Shown here: one piece after another, positions 33,718 to 43,030 of the stretch
Numbering within the stretch: the first letter of the stretch is position 1
Layout of the letters: each line of letters begins with the position of its first letter
Source of the DNA: Actinospineispora acaciae DSM 45401
Lineage (GTDB): Bacteria; Actinomycetota; Actinomycetes; Mycobacteriales; Pseudonocardiaceae
Direction: 5' to 3'
DNA length: 64,000 nt
Assembly: GCF_000620785.1 (NCBI RefSeq)
Contig: NZ_JIAI01000001.1
Location: forward strand, 1,736,001-1,800,000
Notes under the pieces: generated by a model
Told to the model about the DNA's origin: nothing
What the model saw: only the letters and a program-made list of their open reading frames with translations
The model's database searches: none
Translations under genes and position numbers: made by a program

Positions 33718-35274
33718 GTGCACATCGGCATCGACGTGGGCGGCACCAACACCGACGCCGTCCTGATGGACGGCGGCAGCGTGCTGGCCTCGGTGAAGCG
33801 TCCCACCACCGGGGACGTCACGGCCGGGATCGTGGCCGCGCTGTCCGCCCTGTCCGAGGAGCACCGCCACCGGCCGGCGGACATCGAGGCGGTGGCCATC
33901 GGCACCACCCAGTTCACCAACGCGGTCGTCCAGGCCGCCGGGTTGGCGCCGACCGCCGCGATCCGGCTCGGGCTGCCCGCCTCGGCCGGTGTCCCGCCGC
34001 TGACCGCATGGCCCGAGCGGCTGCGGGCGGCCACCGGCAACCACGTGTACCTGTGCCGGGGCGGGCACGAGTTCGACGGCCGGCAGATCGCGCCGCTGGA
34101 CGAGGACGAGCTGCGCCGGGTGGCCGCCGACCTGGCCGCCAACGGCGTGGGCTCGGCCGCGATCACGTCCATCTTCTCGCCGGTCAACCAGGAGCTGGAG
34201 CTGCGCGCGGCGGAGATTCTCACCGACGAGCTGCCCGGGCTGCGGGTGTCGCTGTCGCACGAGATCGGCCGGGTCGGGCTGCTGGAACGGGAGAACGCGA
34301 CGATCATCAACGCCGCGCTGCTGCCGGTCGCCACCCGGGTCACCGGCGCGTTCACCCGGGCGCTGCTGGATGCCGGGATCGGCGCGCCGCTGTTCCTGTC
34401 GCAGAACGACGGCACCCTGATGGACGTCGACCACGTGCGCCGCTACCCGGTGGCCACGTTCGCCGCCGGCCCGACGAACTCGATGCGCGGCGCCGCGCTG
34501 CTGTCCGGGCTGTCCGACTGCATAGTCGTCGACGTCGGCGGCACCACCACCGACGTGGGCGCGGTGGTCGGCGGGTTCCCGAGGCCGGCCGGCACCGAGG
34601 TGGACATCGGCGGGGTGCGGACCAACTTCCGGATGCCGGACGTGGTGTCGGTGGGCATCGGCGGCGGCAGCCGGGTGGACCTGGGAGCCGAACCGAAAGT
34701 CGGGCCGGACAGCGTCGGCTACGCGCTGCACACCGAGGCCATGGTGTTCGGCGGCGACACCCTGACCGCCACCGACGTCGCGGTGGCCGGCCGCCTTGCC
34801 GACCTCGGCGACCGGCGGCGCGTGTCCGGCCTGCCCGCCGCCGACGTCCGCCGGTGCCTGGAGCTGGTCGCCCGCCGGGTGGCCACGCTCGCGGACACCA
34901 TGCGCACCTCGGCAGAGCCGGTGCCGATGGTGCTGGTCGGCGGCGGCAGCGTCCTGCTGCCGGACGAACTGCCCGGCTTCGACAAGGTCGTCAAACCGGA
35001 GCGGTTCGCCGTCGCCAACGCGATCGGGGCCGCCATCGCGCAGGTCGGCGGCGAGGTGGACAAGGTGTTCTCCGCCGGCGCCGACGGCCGCGACAAGATC
35101 CTGGAGCGGGCCAAGGACGAGGCGATCCAGCGCGCGCTGCTGGCCGGCGCCGCCGAGCACACCATCCGCATCGTCGAGGTCGACGAGCTGCCGATGGCCT
35201 ACCTGCCGGGCAACGCGGTCCGGGTCCGGGTCAAGGCCGTCGGCGACCTGATCCTGGGAGGACGTTCGTGCTGA
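33718..35274 (+). CDS. Hydantoinase/oxoprolinase family protein
   Basis: 518 residues, an actin-like ATPase fold. HIGIDVGGTNTDAVLM is the N-terminal phosphate loop; GTTQFTNAV, NDGTLMDVDHVRRYPV, VDVGGTTTDVGAV and VGIGGGSRVDL are the further family motifs. Related enzymes open hydantoin or 5-oxoproline rings with ATP. Its length matches the shorter form often beside DUF917 genes. GTG 33718 directly follows the permease stop, and its own end overlaps the DUF917 start by seven bases. Confidence 0.9.
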   Translation: MHIGIDVGGTNTDAVLMDGGSVLASVKRPTTGDVTAGIVAALSALSEEHRHRPADIEAVAIGTTQFTNAVVQAAGLAPTAAIRLGLPASAGVPPLTAWPERLRAATGNHVYLCRGGHEFDGRQIAPLDEDELRRVAADLAANGVGSAAITSIFSPVNQELELRAAEILTDELPGLRVSLSHEIGRVGLLERENATIINAALLPVATRVTGAFTRALLDAGIGAPLFLSQNDGTLMDVDHVRRYPVATFAAGPTNSMRGAALLSGLSDCIVVDVGGTTTDVGAVVGGFPRPAGTEVDIGGVRTNFRMPDVVSVGIGGGSRVDLGAEPKVGPDSVGYALHTEAMVFGGDTLTATDVAVAGRLADLGDRRRVSGLPAADVRRCLELVARRVATLADTMRTSAEPVPMVLVGGGSVLLPDELPGFDKVVKPERFAVANAIGAAIAQVGGEVDKVFSAGADGRDKILERAKDEAIQRALLAGAAEHTIRIVEVDELPMAYLPGNAVRVRVKAVGDLILGGRSC

Positions 35275-36338
35275 TCGACGCCGACGACGTCGCCGACATC
35301 GCGCGCGGCGCCGCGATCCTGGGCGCGGGCGGCGGCGGGGACCCCTACCTCGGCCGGCTGCTGGCCGAGAACGCGATCGAGCGCCACGGCCCGGTCACCC
35401 TGGTCGGGCTCGCGGACGTGCCGGACGACGCGCTGGTGGTGCCCGTCGGCATCATGGGCGCGCCGACGGTGATCGTGGAGAAGCCGCCGGCCGGCCACGA
35501 GTTCGGCCACGCGCTGGCCGGCATCGAGTCCGCGCTGGGCCGCCCGGTCACCCACATCGCCTGCCTGGAGGCCGGCGGCCTCAACTCGATGACCCCGCTG
35601 ATCACCGCCGCCACCGCCGGCCTGCCGCTGATCGACGCGGACGGGATGGGCCGGGCCTTCCCCGAGCTGCAGATGGTGCTGCCCACCCTGGACGGCATCC
35701 CGGCCAGCCCGATGGCGATGGCCGACGAGAAGGGCAACCGGGTGGTGCTGGAGACCGTCGACAACCCGTGGTCCGAACGCCTGGCCCGCTCGGCCACCGT
35801 GGACATGGGCTGCTCGGCCTGCATCGCGCTGTACCCGATGAGCGGCGTCCAGGCCAGGACCGGCCTCGTACCCGAGACGCTCACGCTCGCCGGCCGCCTC
35901 GGCCGGCTGGTCACCGAATGCCGGGCCGAGCACCGGGACGCGGCGGCCGCGATCGCCGAGGAGATGGGCGGGCGGGTGCTGTTCACCGGCAAGGTCGTCG
36001 ACGTGGCCCGGCGCACCGAGGGCGGCTTCGCCAAGGGAACAGCCCGGCTGGTTGGGTTCGACAGCTCGGAGATGCTGCTCAAGTTCCAGAACGAGCACCT
36101 GGTGGCCGAGAGCGACGGCCACGTGCTGGCCTCGGTGCCCGACCTGGTCGCGGTGCTGGACGCCGACACCGGGGAGCCGGTGACCACCGAGGCCATGCGG
36201 TACGGCTTCCGCGTCGTGGTGCTCGGCCTGCCCTGCCACCACCGCTGGCGCACCCCGGAAGGGCTGGCGTTGGTCGGCCCCGGCTACTTCGGATACGACC
36301 ACGAGTACGTCCCGATAGCCCCGCACGGAAAGGGATGA
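35268..36338 (+). CDS. DUF917 / S-methyl-thiohydantoin desulfurase family protein, copy 2
   Basis: 356 residues. LIDADDVADIARGAAILGAGGGGDPYLG and GLPLIDADGMGRAFPELQM are the defining motifs; a C-terminal GPGYFGYD follows. GTG 35268 is supported by GGGAGGA about eight bases upstream. Co-translated with the hydantoinase-like gene, so it probably acts on the same ring compound, perhaps removing sulfur before or after ring opening. That function is inferred from family name and context. Confidence 0.88.
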   Translation: MLIDADDVADIARGAAILGAGGGGDPYLGRLLAENAIERHGPVTLVGLADVPDDALVVPVGIMGAPTVIVEKPPAGHEFGHALAGIESALGRPVTHIACLEAGGLNSMTPLITAATAGLPLIDADGMGRAFPELQMVLPTLDGIPASPMAMADEKGNRVVLETVDNPWSERLARSATVDMGCSACIALYPMSGVQARTGLVPETLTLAGRLGRLVTECRAEHRDAAAAIAEEMGGRVLFTGKVVDVARRTEGGFAKGTARLVGFDSSEMLLKFQNEHLVAESDGHVLASVPDLVAVLDADTGEPVTTEAMRYGFRVVVLGLPCHHRWRTPEGLALVGPGYFGYDHEYVPIAPHGKG

Positions 36339-36340
36339 CC

Positions 36341-36739
36341 ATGTCCGACTACACGGTTCGGGCCCGGCACACCGGCGCGCTGAGCTTCGAGGTCAGCAAC
36401 GGCCGCGCCACGCTGGGCACCGAGTGGAACCCGGCGGACGGCTCCTGGCTGGCCACCGAGCTGTTCCTGGCCGGCGTGGGCGCCTGCATGCTGGCCACCC
36501 TGGTCGACTACGCCCAGCACAACAACATCGACGTCACCGGCGCCGGCGTGACCGTCTCCGCCGAGAGCGCCACCCGGCCGGTGCGGATGAGCGAGATCAA
36601 CGTGACCTACGAGCTGCCCGAGGGGCTCAGCCAGGCCCACGTGGACGCGCTCGTCCGCGCCGGTGACCGGTGCAAGGTGCACAACACCATCGCCGCGCAC
36701 CCGACGTTCTCGGTGTCCGCGACCACGCGCACACCGTGA
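36341..36739 (+). CDS. OsmC family protein
   Basis: 132 residues. LATELFLAGVGACMLATLVDYA contains one of the OsmC cysteines (near 46), and RAGDRCKVHNTIAA the second (near 110); the two typically form a peroxide-reducing pair. ATG 36341 has an AAAGGG site at good distance; an ATG six bases earlier overlaps the DUF917 stop. In this operon it may detoxify persulfide or peroxide formed during sulfur release, which is speculation. Confidence 0.88.
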   Translation: MSDYTVRARHTGALSFEVSNGRATLGTEWNPADGSWLATELFLAGVGACMLATLVDYAQHNNIDVTGAGVTVSAESATRPVRMSEINVTYELPEGLSQAHVDALVRAGDRCKVHNTIAAHPTFSVSATTRTP

Positions 36740-36743
36740 CGCG

Positions 36744-38588
36744 CTATGCCCCTGAAGGCTGGTCGAGGCGGTGGCGCAGGCCGTCGAGCTCGTCGGTGAG
36801 CGGCGCCGGCAGCCTGTCGCCGATGGTGGCGAACCACTGTTCGATGAGCCCGAGCTCCTCGCGCCATTCGGCGGGGTCGACGGCGAGCGCTTCGGTGATG
36901 TCGGCCAGGTCGGTGTCCAGGCCGGTCAGGTCGAGGTCGTCGGCGGTGGGCACGTATCCGATCGGAGCTTCTGTCGCGGCGGCCGTGCCTTCGAGTCGCT
37001 CGATGATCCACTTGAGCACCCGGGAGTTCTCCCGGAACCCCGGCCACAGGAACCGGCGGTCGCCGCCCCGGCGGAACCAGTTCACGTGGTAGATCCTGGG
37101 CAGCTTGCTGGCGTCGGCGTTCTTGCCGAGGTCGAGCCAGTGCGCGAGGTAGTCGCCGGCGTGGTAGCCGATGAACGGCAGCATGGCCATCGGGTCGCGG
37201 CGGACCACGCCGACCTTGCCGGTGGCCGCCGCGGTGGTCTCCGAGGACAGGGTGGCGCCGAGGAACACCCCGTGCCGCCAGTCGCGTGACTCGGTGACCA
37301 GCGGAACCGTGCTGGCGCGGCGGCCGCCGAACAGGATCGCCGAGATCGGCACCCCGGCCGGGTCGTCCCATTCCGGGGCCACGATCGGGCACTGCTCGAT
37401 GGGGGTGCAGAACCGCGAGTTGGGGTGCGCCGCCGGCCGGTCCGCATCGGGCGTCCAGTCGCGGCCCGTCCAGTCGGTCAGGTGCGAGGGCGGGTGCTCG
37501 GTCATGCCCTCCCACCAGACGTCCCCGTCGTCGGTGAGCGCCACGTTGGTGAACATCGAGTTGCCCTGCTCGACGGTGGCCATGGCGACCGGGTTGGTGC
37601 CATAGCCGGTGCCGGGGGCGACACCGAAGAAGCCGAACTCCGGGTTCACCGCGTACAGCCGCCCGTCCGGGCCGAACCGCATCCAGGCGATGTCGTCGCC
37701 CAGCGTCTCGGCCTTCCAGCCCGGCAGCGTCGGCTGCAGCATCGCCAGGTTGGTCTTGCCGCACGCGGACGGGAACGCCGCGGCGATGTAGTGCACCCGC
37801 CCGGCCGGCGAGGTGAGCTTGAGGATCAGCATGTGCTCGGCCAGCCAGCCCTCGTCGCGGGCCATCACCGAGGCGATGCGCAGCGAGTAGCACTTCTTGC
37901 CCAGCAGCGAGTTCCCGCCGTAGCCGGAACCGTAGCTCCAGATCGTGCGCTCCTCCGGGAAGTGGGTGATGTACTTGGTCGGGTTGCACGGCCACGCCAC
38001 GTCGGCCTGCCCCGGTCGCAGCGGCGCACCGACCGAGTGCAGCGCCCTGACGAACTCCCGCTCGGCTCCGTCCTCGGTGGTGAACCGGTCCAGCGCGGCG
38101 GTCCCCATCCTGGTCATGATCCGCATCGAGCACACCACGTACGGCGAGTCGGTGATCTCGATCCCGAGCTTGGGCGCCGGCGCGCTCAGCGGCCCCATGC
38201 AGAACGGGATGACGTACATCGTCCGCCCGGCCATCGAGCCCCGGTAGTGCTCGGTCATGAGCACCTTCATGTCCACCGGGTCCATCCAGTTGTTCGTCGG
38301 CCCGGCGTCGGCCTCGTCGCGCGAGCAGATGAACGTGCGGTCCTCCACCCGCGCCACGTCGCTCGGGTCCGAGGCCGCCCAGAACGAGTTCGGCTTGCCC
38401 GACAGCCGCACCAACGTGCCCGCCCGCACCAACTCGGTGGTCAGCCGTCGCCACTCGTCGTCCGAACCGTCACACCACACCACCCGGTCCGGGGTGGTCA
38501 GCGCCGCGACCTCGGCCACCCACTCCACCACACCCCGGTGACTGGTCGGCGCCTCGCTCGGCGTCGTTCGGGTCGTCGTGTCGGTCAT
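36744..38588 (-). CDS. pckG: Phosphoenolpyruvate carboxykinase (GTP)
   Basis: 614 residues, the expected length. Converts oxaloacetate plus GTP to phosphoenolpyruvate in gluconeogenesis, in the cytoplasm. The P-loop [10 protein letters not shown] is at 272-281 with the reactive Cys276 and Lys278; the metal/nucleotide motif LGDDIAW is near 296; [13 protein letters not shown] (89-101) is the N-terminal substrate region. ATG 38588 overlaps the stop of the malic-enzyme-like gene (ATGA), so both are one transcript. Its 3' end is four bases from the convergent OsmC gene. Confidence 0.97.
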   Translation of the reverse strand: MTDTTTRTTPSEAPTSHRGVVEWVAEVAALTTPDRVVWCDGSDDEWRRLTTELVRAGTLVRLSGKPNSFWAASDPSDVARVEDRTFICSRDEADAGPTNNWMDPVDMKVLMTEHYRGSMAGRTMYVIPFCMGPLSAPAPKLGIEITDSPYVVCSMRIMTRMGTAALDRFTTEDGAEREFVRALHSVGAPLRPGQADVAWPCNPTKYITHFPEERTIWSYGSGYGGNSLLGKKCYSLRIASVMARDEGWLAEHMLILKLTSPAGRVHYIAAAFPSACGKTNLAMLQPTLPGWKAETLGDDIAWMRFGPDGRLYAVNPEFGFFGVAPGTGYGTNPVAMATVEQGNSMFTNVALTDDGDVWWEGMTEHPPSHLTDWTGRDWTPDADRPAAHPNSRFCTPIEQCPIVAPEWDDPAGVPISAILFGGRRASTVPLVTESRDWRHGVFLGATLSSETTAAATGKVGVVRRDPMAMLPFIGYHAGDYLAHWLDLGKNADASKLPRIYHVNWFRRGGDRRFLWPGFRENSRVLKWIIERLEGTAAATEAPIGYVPTADDLDLTGLDTDLADITEALAVDPAEWREELGLIEQWFATIGDRLPAPLTDELDGLRHRLDQPSGA

Positions 38589-39451
38589 TCGGTGTCTCCT
38601 CGCGGTGTGCGGGCTGGTTGTGCGGCGCCGGGATGTAGTGCGCGGGTCGCGGCGTCGGCGATGTGGTCGGTCAACTCGCGGCTCGGCCCGGGCGGGCGTT
38701 GCTGTTCGGGTGGGGTACCCATCACCAGCGCCCATACGCAGGCATGCCATGCGTCCTGGTGGTCGGCCCCGATCGGCGCCGGTGGCATGGTGGTGAGCGC
38801 GCGGAGCAGGCCGGGCAGGACGAGCAGCGGGTCGCGGGCCGGGTCCGGGGTGATCACCACGGGCCCGGTGTGCGCCGCGCACAGGGCCGCGAGAGCGGGA
38901 GCTCGGCCGCCGTGACCGGCCAGGAGGTTGATCACGACATCGGCCCCGGCCGCGACGCTCAGCAGCGGGAACGCGGCGGCGTCGTCGGTATTCCAGGTGG
39001 TGATGTCGCCGATCCCGTGGGCTACCAGCAGCGGGCACAGCGCCGGCATCGTATTCGCGCCGGCGATCACCACCCGGCTCTGGGCGGGCGGCCGGCCGGC
39101 GCGGGTCAGGGTGGTCAGCACCGAGGCGGTCAGCACGATCGCGGTGGCGTCCCGATCGGTGAGCACCGGCGGGGCGGCCGGCGCCTCGGTGGCCGGGTCG
39201 GGCGCGGTGTGGGTGAGCACGATCGCGGCGATGCCGGAGTCCCGGTGGCGGAGCCGGGCCAGCGCGTGCGCGACGGCGTCGGCGCGGCGGGTGGAGTCCA
39301 GCAGTATCGCGCGGGTGGGCAGGCCGGCCAGCTCGTGGATGAGCGCGGCGTGGCGGCGCAGGGCCGCCTCCAGTGCGTCCGGGCGCTCGGTCCGGTAGGA
39401 GGCGCCACCGTCGCCGACCACCGCCACCACCCGGCCGGTCCGCGAGGTCAC
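38585..39451 (-). CDS. Shortened malic-enzyme-like protein, probably non-catalytic
   Basis: 288 residues. The order of segments follows malic enzyme: an opening like VTDGTAVLGLGD (here [16 protein letters not shown]), [38 protein letters not shown], the nucleotide-binding [21 protein letters not shown], and a late LPGLLRAL in place of FPGIFRGAL. About 100 N-terminal residues with the catalytic Tyr and Lys are missing and the HGTA motif is changed to RDATA. GTG 39451 overlaps a 26-codon upstream ORF stop; GTG 39460 is an alternative. Coupled to PEP carboxykinase, it may be a regulatory relic at the malate/oxaloacetate node. Confidence 0.7.
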   Translation of the reverse strand: MTSRTGRVVAVVGDGGASYRTERPDALEAALRRHAALIHELAGLPTRAILLDSTRRADAVAHALARLRHRDSGIAAIVLTHTAPDPATEAPAAPPVLTDRDATAIVLTASVLTTLTRAGRPPAQSRVVIAGANTMPALCPLLVAHGIGDITTWNTDDAAAFPLLSVAAGADVVINLLAGHGGRAPALAALCAAHTGPVVITPDPARDPLLVLPGLLRALTTMPPAPIGADHQDAWHACVWALVMGTPPEQQRPPGPSRELTDHIADAATRALHPGAAQPARTPRGDTE

Positions 39452-39528
39452 GATCGGCACCCCGTGACCAGCACCGACGCGGCCCTCGTGCCGACCCGGA
39501 CAGGCAGGATCGTGCTGAGTTCGCTCAT
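39448..39528 (-). CDS. Possible 26-codon upstream ORF of malic-like/pckG operon
   Basis: [10 protein letters not shown]... to CRS, ending in a TGA that overlaps the GTG at 39451 (GTGA). If translated it could couple to or attenuate the downstream genes. No clear ribosome site; speculative. Confidence 0.25.
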   Translation of the reverse strand: MSELSTILPVRVGTRAASVLVTGCRS

Positions 39529-39603
39529 GTCCCGCGGCTCTCCTCCACCCGGGCTCGGCGGACACCACGGCCGGCGAGTCCTTACCAGGGCGATGGATCC
39601 ATC

Positions 39604-39628
39604 ATCTTCGCAGTTAACAATCTTCGCA
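39604..39628 (-). promoter_or_regulatory. Direct repeats upstream of malic-like/pckG operon
   Basis: The 306-base gap between the malic-like gene and the methyltransferase gene holds no gene apart from the tentative upstream ORF. It has one AT-richer patch where ATCTTCGCA (plus strand) occurs at 39604-39612 and 39620-39628, flanking GTTAAC. This pair of 9-base repeats sits about 150 bases upstream of the operon and is a candidate activator or repressor site. Confidence 0.35.
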
Positions 39629-39766
39629 AGTTCTGGATCGTGCGAGATAGGACACCTCACGTCCGACCGGCCACAGGTTGTCTCCGGATACGCCCAGACG
39701 ACGAGCGTCACCCGCCCGGCCGCCCCGAAAGGACGCCCCGGACGGGAAGCTCACGGGCGCCGGCCG

Positions 39767-40615
39767 CTAGGGCTTCCTGGCAACCGCGCCGAAGGCGTCC
39801 ACGAACGGCGGGACCGCGCCGACCTCGTGGGCTTCGGGCCGCCACCGCGACACGGGCACCACCCCGGGATCGACCATCTCCATCCCGTCGAACAGTCGGC
39901 CGATCTGTTCCGGGCTGCGCGCCACGTACGGCGCGGCGCCGGCCTTCGCCCAGCCTTCCAGCGTCTCGACGTACGCCCTGCTGGTGTTGGTGCCCTCGTA
40001 GTTGACCAGGTAGCTGCCCGAGGGCACGGCGTCCATCACCCGGGCGACGATGGAATGCATCTCCTCGTCGTCCACCACGTGCCCGAGCAGCCCCATGAAC
40101 ATCACGGCGACCGGCTGGTTGAAGTTCAACAGGTTGCGGGCGTCGGACACGATCAGGTCCGGGTCGTGGACGTCGGCGTCGATGTAGGCGGTGACGCCCT
40201 CCGGGGTGGTGTTGGTGAGCAGCGCGCGGGCGTGGGCGAGCACCACCGGGTCGTTGTCCACGTAGACGACCTTCGACTCGGGCGCGACCGACTGGGCCAC
40301 CTCGTGGGTGTTCTGCATCGTGGGCAGGCCGGTGCCGATGTCGAGGAACTGGCGGATCCCGGCGTCGCGGGCCAGGAAGCGCACCATCCGGATCAGGAAC
40401 TGCCTGGCCTGCTTCGCCATCACCACCATCTCGGGATAGCGCTCGACGAACGCCTCACCGGCCGCCCGGTCGGCCGGATAGTGGTCCTTGCCGCCCATGA
40501 GGTAGTTCCAGGTCCGCGCCGAGTTCGGCACGTCGAACCGGATCTTTGCGGCCAGCTCGGGGCTGAGGTCCTGGGGGATCTCATCGACCACGGGGAACTC
40601 CCTGAATGGGTCCAT
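39767..40615 (-). CDS. SAM-dependent methyltransferase, DUF574 / Methyltransf_19 family
   Basis: 282 residues. The actinobacteria-typical opening AAKIRFDVPNSARTWNYLMGGKDHYPADRAA is present, then the SAM-binding FLDIGTGLPTMQNTH (about 98-112) and VVYVDNDPVVLAHA. This family is abundant in actinomycetes; substrates are mostly unknown. ATG 40615 is chosen as the family-typical start; a longer frame adds a low-complexity leader. Stands alone between the malic-like and monooxygenase genes. Confidence 0.92.
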   Translation of the reverse strand: MDPFREFPVVDEIPQDLSPELAAKIRFDVPNSARTWNYLMGGKDHYPADRAAGEAFVERYPEMVVMAKQARQFLIRMVRFLARDAGIRQFLDIGTGLPTMQNTHEVAQSVAPESKVVYVDNDPVVLAHARALLTNTTPEGVTAYIDADVHDPDLIVSDARNLLNFNQPVAVMFMGLLGHVVDDEEMHSIVARVMDAVPSGSYLVNYEGTNTSRAYVETLEGWAKAGAAPYVARSPEQIGRLFDGMEMVDPGVVPVSRWRPEAHEVGAVPPFVDAFGAVARKP

Positions 40616-40715
40616 GGAACCGCCGCGTCGTCGCGGCCGACGCTCAGACTTCCACGAAGCCGGACGCCCGTCGAGCACTCCCGGCGACCAACCGCTCACC
40701 CTCGGCCGGCGGCGG

Positions 40716-41948
40716 TCACCCCGTGGATCTCGGCATGCCGGTCGCGGCGGCGTAGCTGGCGACGATCCGGTCCAGCTCGGCGGGATCGATCACGTCGTCG
40801 AGGTGGGCGAAGCCGTCCGGGGCACGCCGCTCCACCTCGTCGATCACGCGTTCCGGGCCGCCGACGCGGTTGCGCAGCACGATGTCGCCGGTGACCGGGC
40901 GCCGTTCGTCCTCGTAGGCACGCAGCGCGGCCACCGGGTCCGCCCGCTCGCGCAGGCAGCGGACGAGGCTGACCGCGTCCTGGATGGCCTGGCCCGCGCC
41001 GTTGGAGCCCATCGGGTACATCGGGTGCGCGGCGTCGCCGAGCAGCGTGACCCGCCCCTGGGTCCACAGTGGAGCCGGGTCGCGGTCGCACATCGGGTAC
41101 TCGAAGATCTCCGGGGTGGCGGCGATCAGGGCGGCCACGTCGACCTCGGGGATGCGGAAGCGCGGGATGTGCGGGCCGACCTCGCCCCGGTCGCCCGGGC
41201 GGGACCAGTCCTCCCGGCGGGGCGGCGGGTCGCCGGGGCTGCCGGCCTTGACGCACAGCGCCCAGTTCGTCAGGCGGGTGTCGGCGCTCGCCCCCGCCCC
41301 GACCGGGTAGAGCACGAGCTTCGCCTCGTTCCCACCGGCGACGATCATGGTTCGTCCGTCCAGGTACGCCGGCCACTCGGTCGCGCCGCGCCACATCAGC
41401 ACGCCGTTCCACCGGGGCGCGCCCTCGTCGGGCAGCAGGGCCGCGCGCACCGTGGAGTGGATGCCGTCGGCCGCGACCAGGATGTCGCCCTCCCGCTCAC
41501 CGAGCGGGCGGCCGGACCGGTCCGCGAACATCGCGCCGACCCCCTCGGCGCGCTGGGAGAACCCGGTGAGCCGGTGCCCGGTCCGCACCCCGTCCGCGCC
41601 GAGGCGCTCGACGACCGCCCGGTACAGCAGGCCCTGCAACCGCCCTCGGTGGATGGAGAACTGCGGCACCTGGTAGCCGGCCGCGAGCCCGCACGGCTTG
41701 CTCAGGATGGTGTGCCCGAGCCGGTGGGCGTAGCGAAGCTCGCGCGTCTCGACCGCGATCTCGCGGAGCGGTTCGAGCAGCCCCAGCTCGGCAAGCGGAC
41801 CGACCGCGTGCGGCAGCAGGTTGATGCCGACGCCCAGCTCCCGGATCGTCTCGCTTCGCTCGTAGACCTCGCATTCGATCCCGGCCTCGTGCAGATGCAA
41901 CGCGGTCACCAGCCCGCCGATGCCCGCCCCCACGATGATGACCCTCAT
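40716..41948 (-). CDS. FAD-dependent monooxygenase (aromatic hydroxylase type)
   Basis: 410 residues. N-terminal dinucleotide motif VGAGIGGL (6-13), DG motif in VAADGIHSTVR, and the flavin motif LLGDAAHPMYPMGSNGAGQAIQDA near 300. It belongs to the salicylate-hydroxylase/PhzS-like group that hydroxylates aromatic or polyketide compounds with NAD(P)H and oxygen. ATG 41948 follows a GGGAGG ribosome site. Divergent from the threonine-dehydratase-like gene across 116 bases. Confidence 0.92.
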   Translation of the reverse strand: MRVIIVGAGIGGLVTALHLHEAGIECEVYERSETIRELGVGINLLPHAVGPLAELGLLEPLREIAVETRELRYAHRLGHTILSKPCGLAAGYQVPQFSIHRGRLQGLLYRAVVERLGADGVRTGHRLTGFSQRAEGVGAMFADRSGRPLGEREGDILVAADGIHSTVRAALLPDEGAPRWNGVLMWRGATEWPAYLDGRTMIVAGGNEAKLVLYPVGAGASADTRLTNWALCVKAGSPGDPPPRREDWSRPGDRGEVGPHIPRFRIPEVDVAALIAATPEIFEYPMCDRDPAPLWTQGRVTLLGDAAHPMYPMGSNGAGQAIQDAVSLVRCLRERADPVAALRAYEDERRPVTGDIVLRNRVGGPERVIDEVERRAPDGFAHLDDVIDPAELDRIVASYAAATGMPRSTG

Positions 41949-42064
41949 GCCGACCTCCCCAATCTGGGGGAACGGTAAAGAGTCACCGGGGGCACCACAA
42001 CCGCTGCCGGACGACTCGCGGACTACTCCCCCGGGATGACCGGCCATGGCTACGCTGCTGCCTC

Positions 42065-43027
42065 GTGCCCGAAACGCGCCTGGACACCGCCCGGATTCGG
42101 GCGGCTCGCCGAATAATTGACCCGATTTTTCTGGACACCCCGCTGTATCGCTGCGAGGCGCTGGAGCCCGGGCTCGGCTGCGCGGTGAGCGTCAAGCTCG
42201 AAACGGCGAACCCGGTCCGCAGCTTCAAGGCCCGGGGCACCGAGGTGGTCGCCGGCCTGCTCGCCGGGAACGGCTCGCGCGCCGCGGTCTGCGCCAGCGC
42301 GGGCAACCTCGGCCAGGCCCTCGCGTGGTCGGGGCGCGGCCGGGGCATCGACGTCACGGTGGTGGCGTCCCGCCTCGCGCCGGCGGCCAAGCTTGGTCGC
42401 ATCCGCGCGCTGGGCGCCACGCTGGAGCTGGTGGACGGCGACATCGAGGATGCCCGCGAGCGGGCGGCGGCCATCGCCGGGCACGACGGCATCCGGCTGG
42501 TCGAGGACAGCCTCGACGTCGAGACCTGCGAGGGCGCGGCCACCATCGGCCTGGAGCTGGTCGACACCGTGCCGTCGTTCGACGCCGTGCTGATCGCCCT
42601 CGGCGGCGGGGCGCTGGCCACCGGCGTGGGCCATGTCATGAAGGCCCTCGCCCCGTCCGTCGAGGTGATCTGCGTCCAGCCGCTGGGCGCACCGGCGATG
42701 ACGCGGTCCTGGCGCGAACGGCGCGTCGTGACCACCGACTCGACCGACACCATCGCCGACGGCGTCGCCGGCCGCCACCCGATCCCGGCCGTGCTGGACG
42801 ACCTCCTCCTGGTCGCCGACGACGCCGTCCTGGTCCGGGAGGCGTCGATCATCGCCGGCATGCGGATGCTCCTGGACCACGCCGGCCTCGTCGTCGAACC
42901 GTCGGCCGCGCTCGGCATCGCGGCCGTCCTGGAGGACCGCGACCGCTTCGCCGGCCGGCACGTGGCCACCGTCGTGTGCGGCAGCAACGTCGACGTGGCC
43001 GCCTACCACCGCTGGGTCGGCGCGTGA
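42065..43027 (+). CDS. Threonine dehydratase-like PLP enzyme (fold type II)
   Basis: 320 residues. The PLP Lys is in VRSFKARG (about residue 55), the phosphate loop is GGGALATG, and SAGNLGQALAW supplies the asparagine loop. C-terminal regulatory ACT domain is absent, so this is the short catabolic or serine/threonine dehydratase/racemase-like form. GTG start at 42065. The product likely releases ammonia from a hydroxy-amino acid; the exact substrate is not predictable. Confidence 0.9.
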   Translation: MPETRLDTARIRAARRIIDPIFLDTPLYRCEALEPGLGCAVSVKLETANPVRSFKARGTEVVAGLLAGNGSRAAVCASAGNLGQALAWSGRGRGIDVTVVASRLAPAAKLGRIRALGATLELVDGDIEDARERAAAIAGHDGIRLVEDSLDVETCEGAATIGLELVDTVPSFDAVLIALGGGALATGVGHVMKALAPSVEVICVQPLGAPAMTRSWRERRVVTTDSTDTIADGVAGRHPIPAVLDDLLLVADDAVLVREASIIAGMRMLLDHAGLVVEPSAALGIAAVLEDRDRFAGRHVATVVCGSNVDVAAYHRWVGA

Positions 43028-43030
43028 CGG

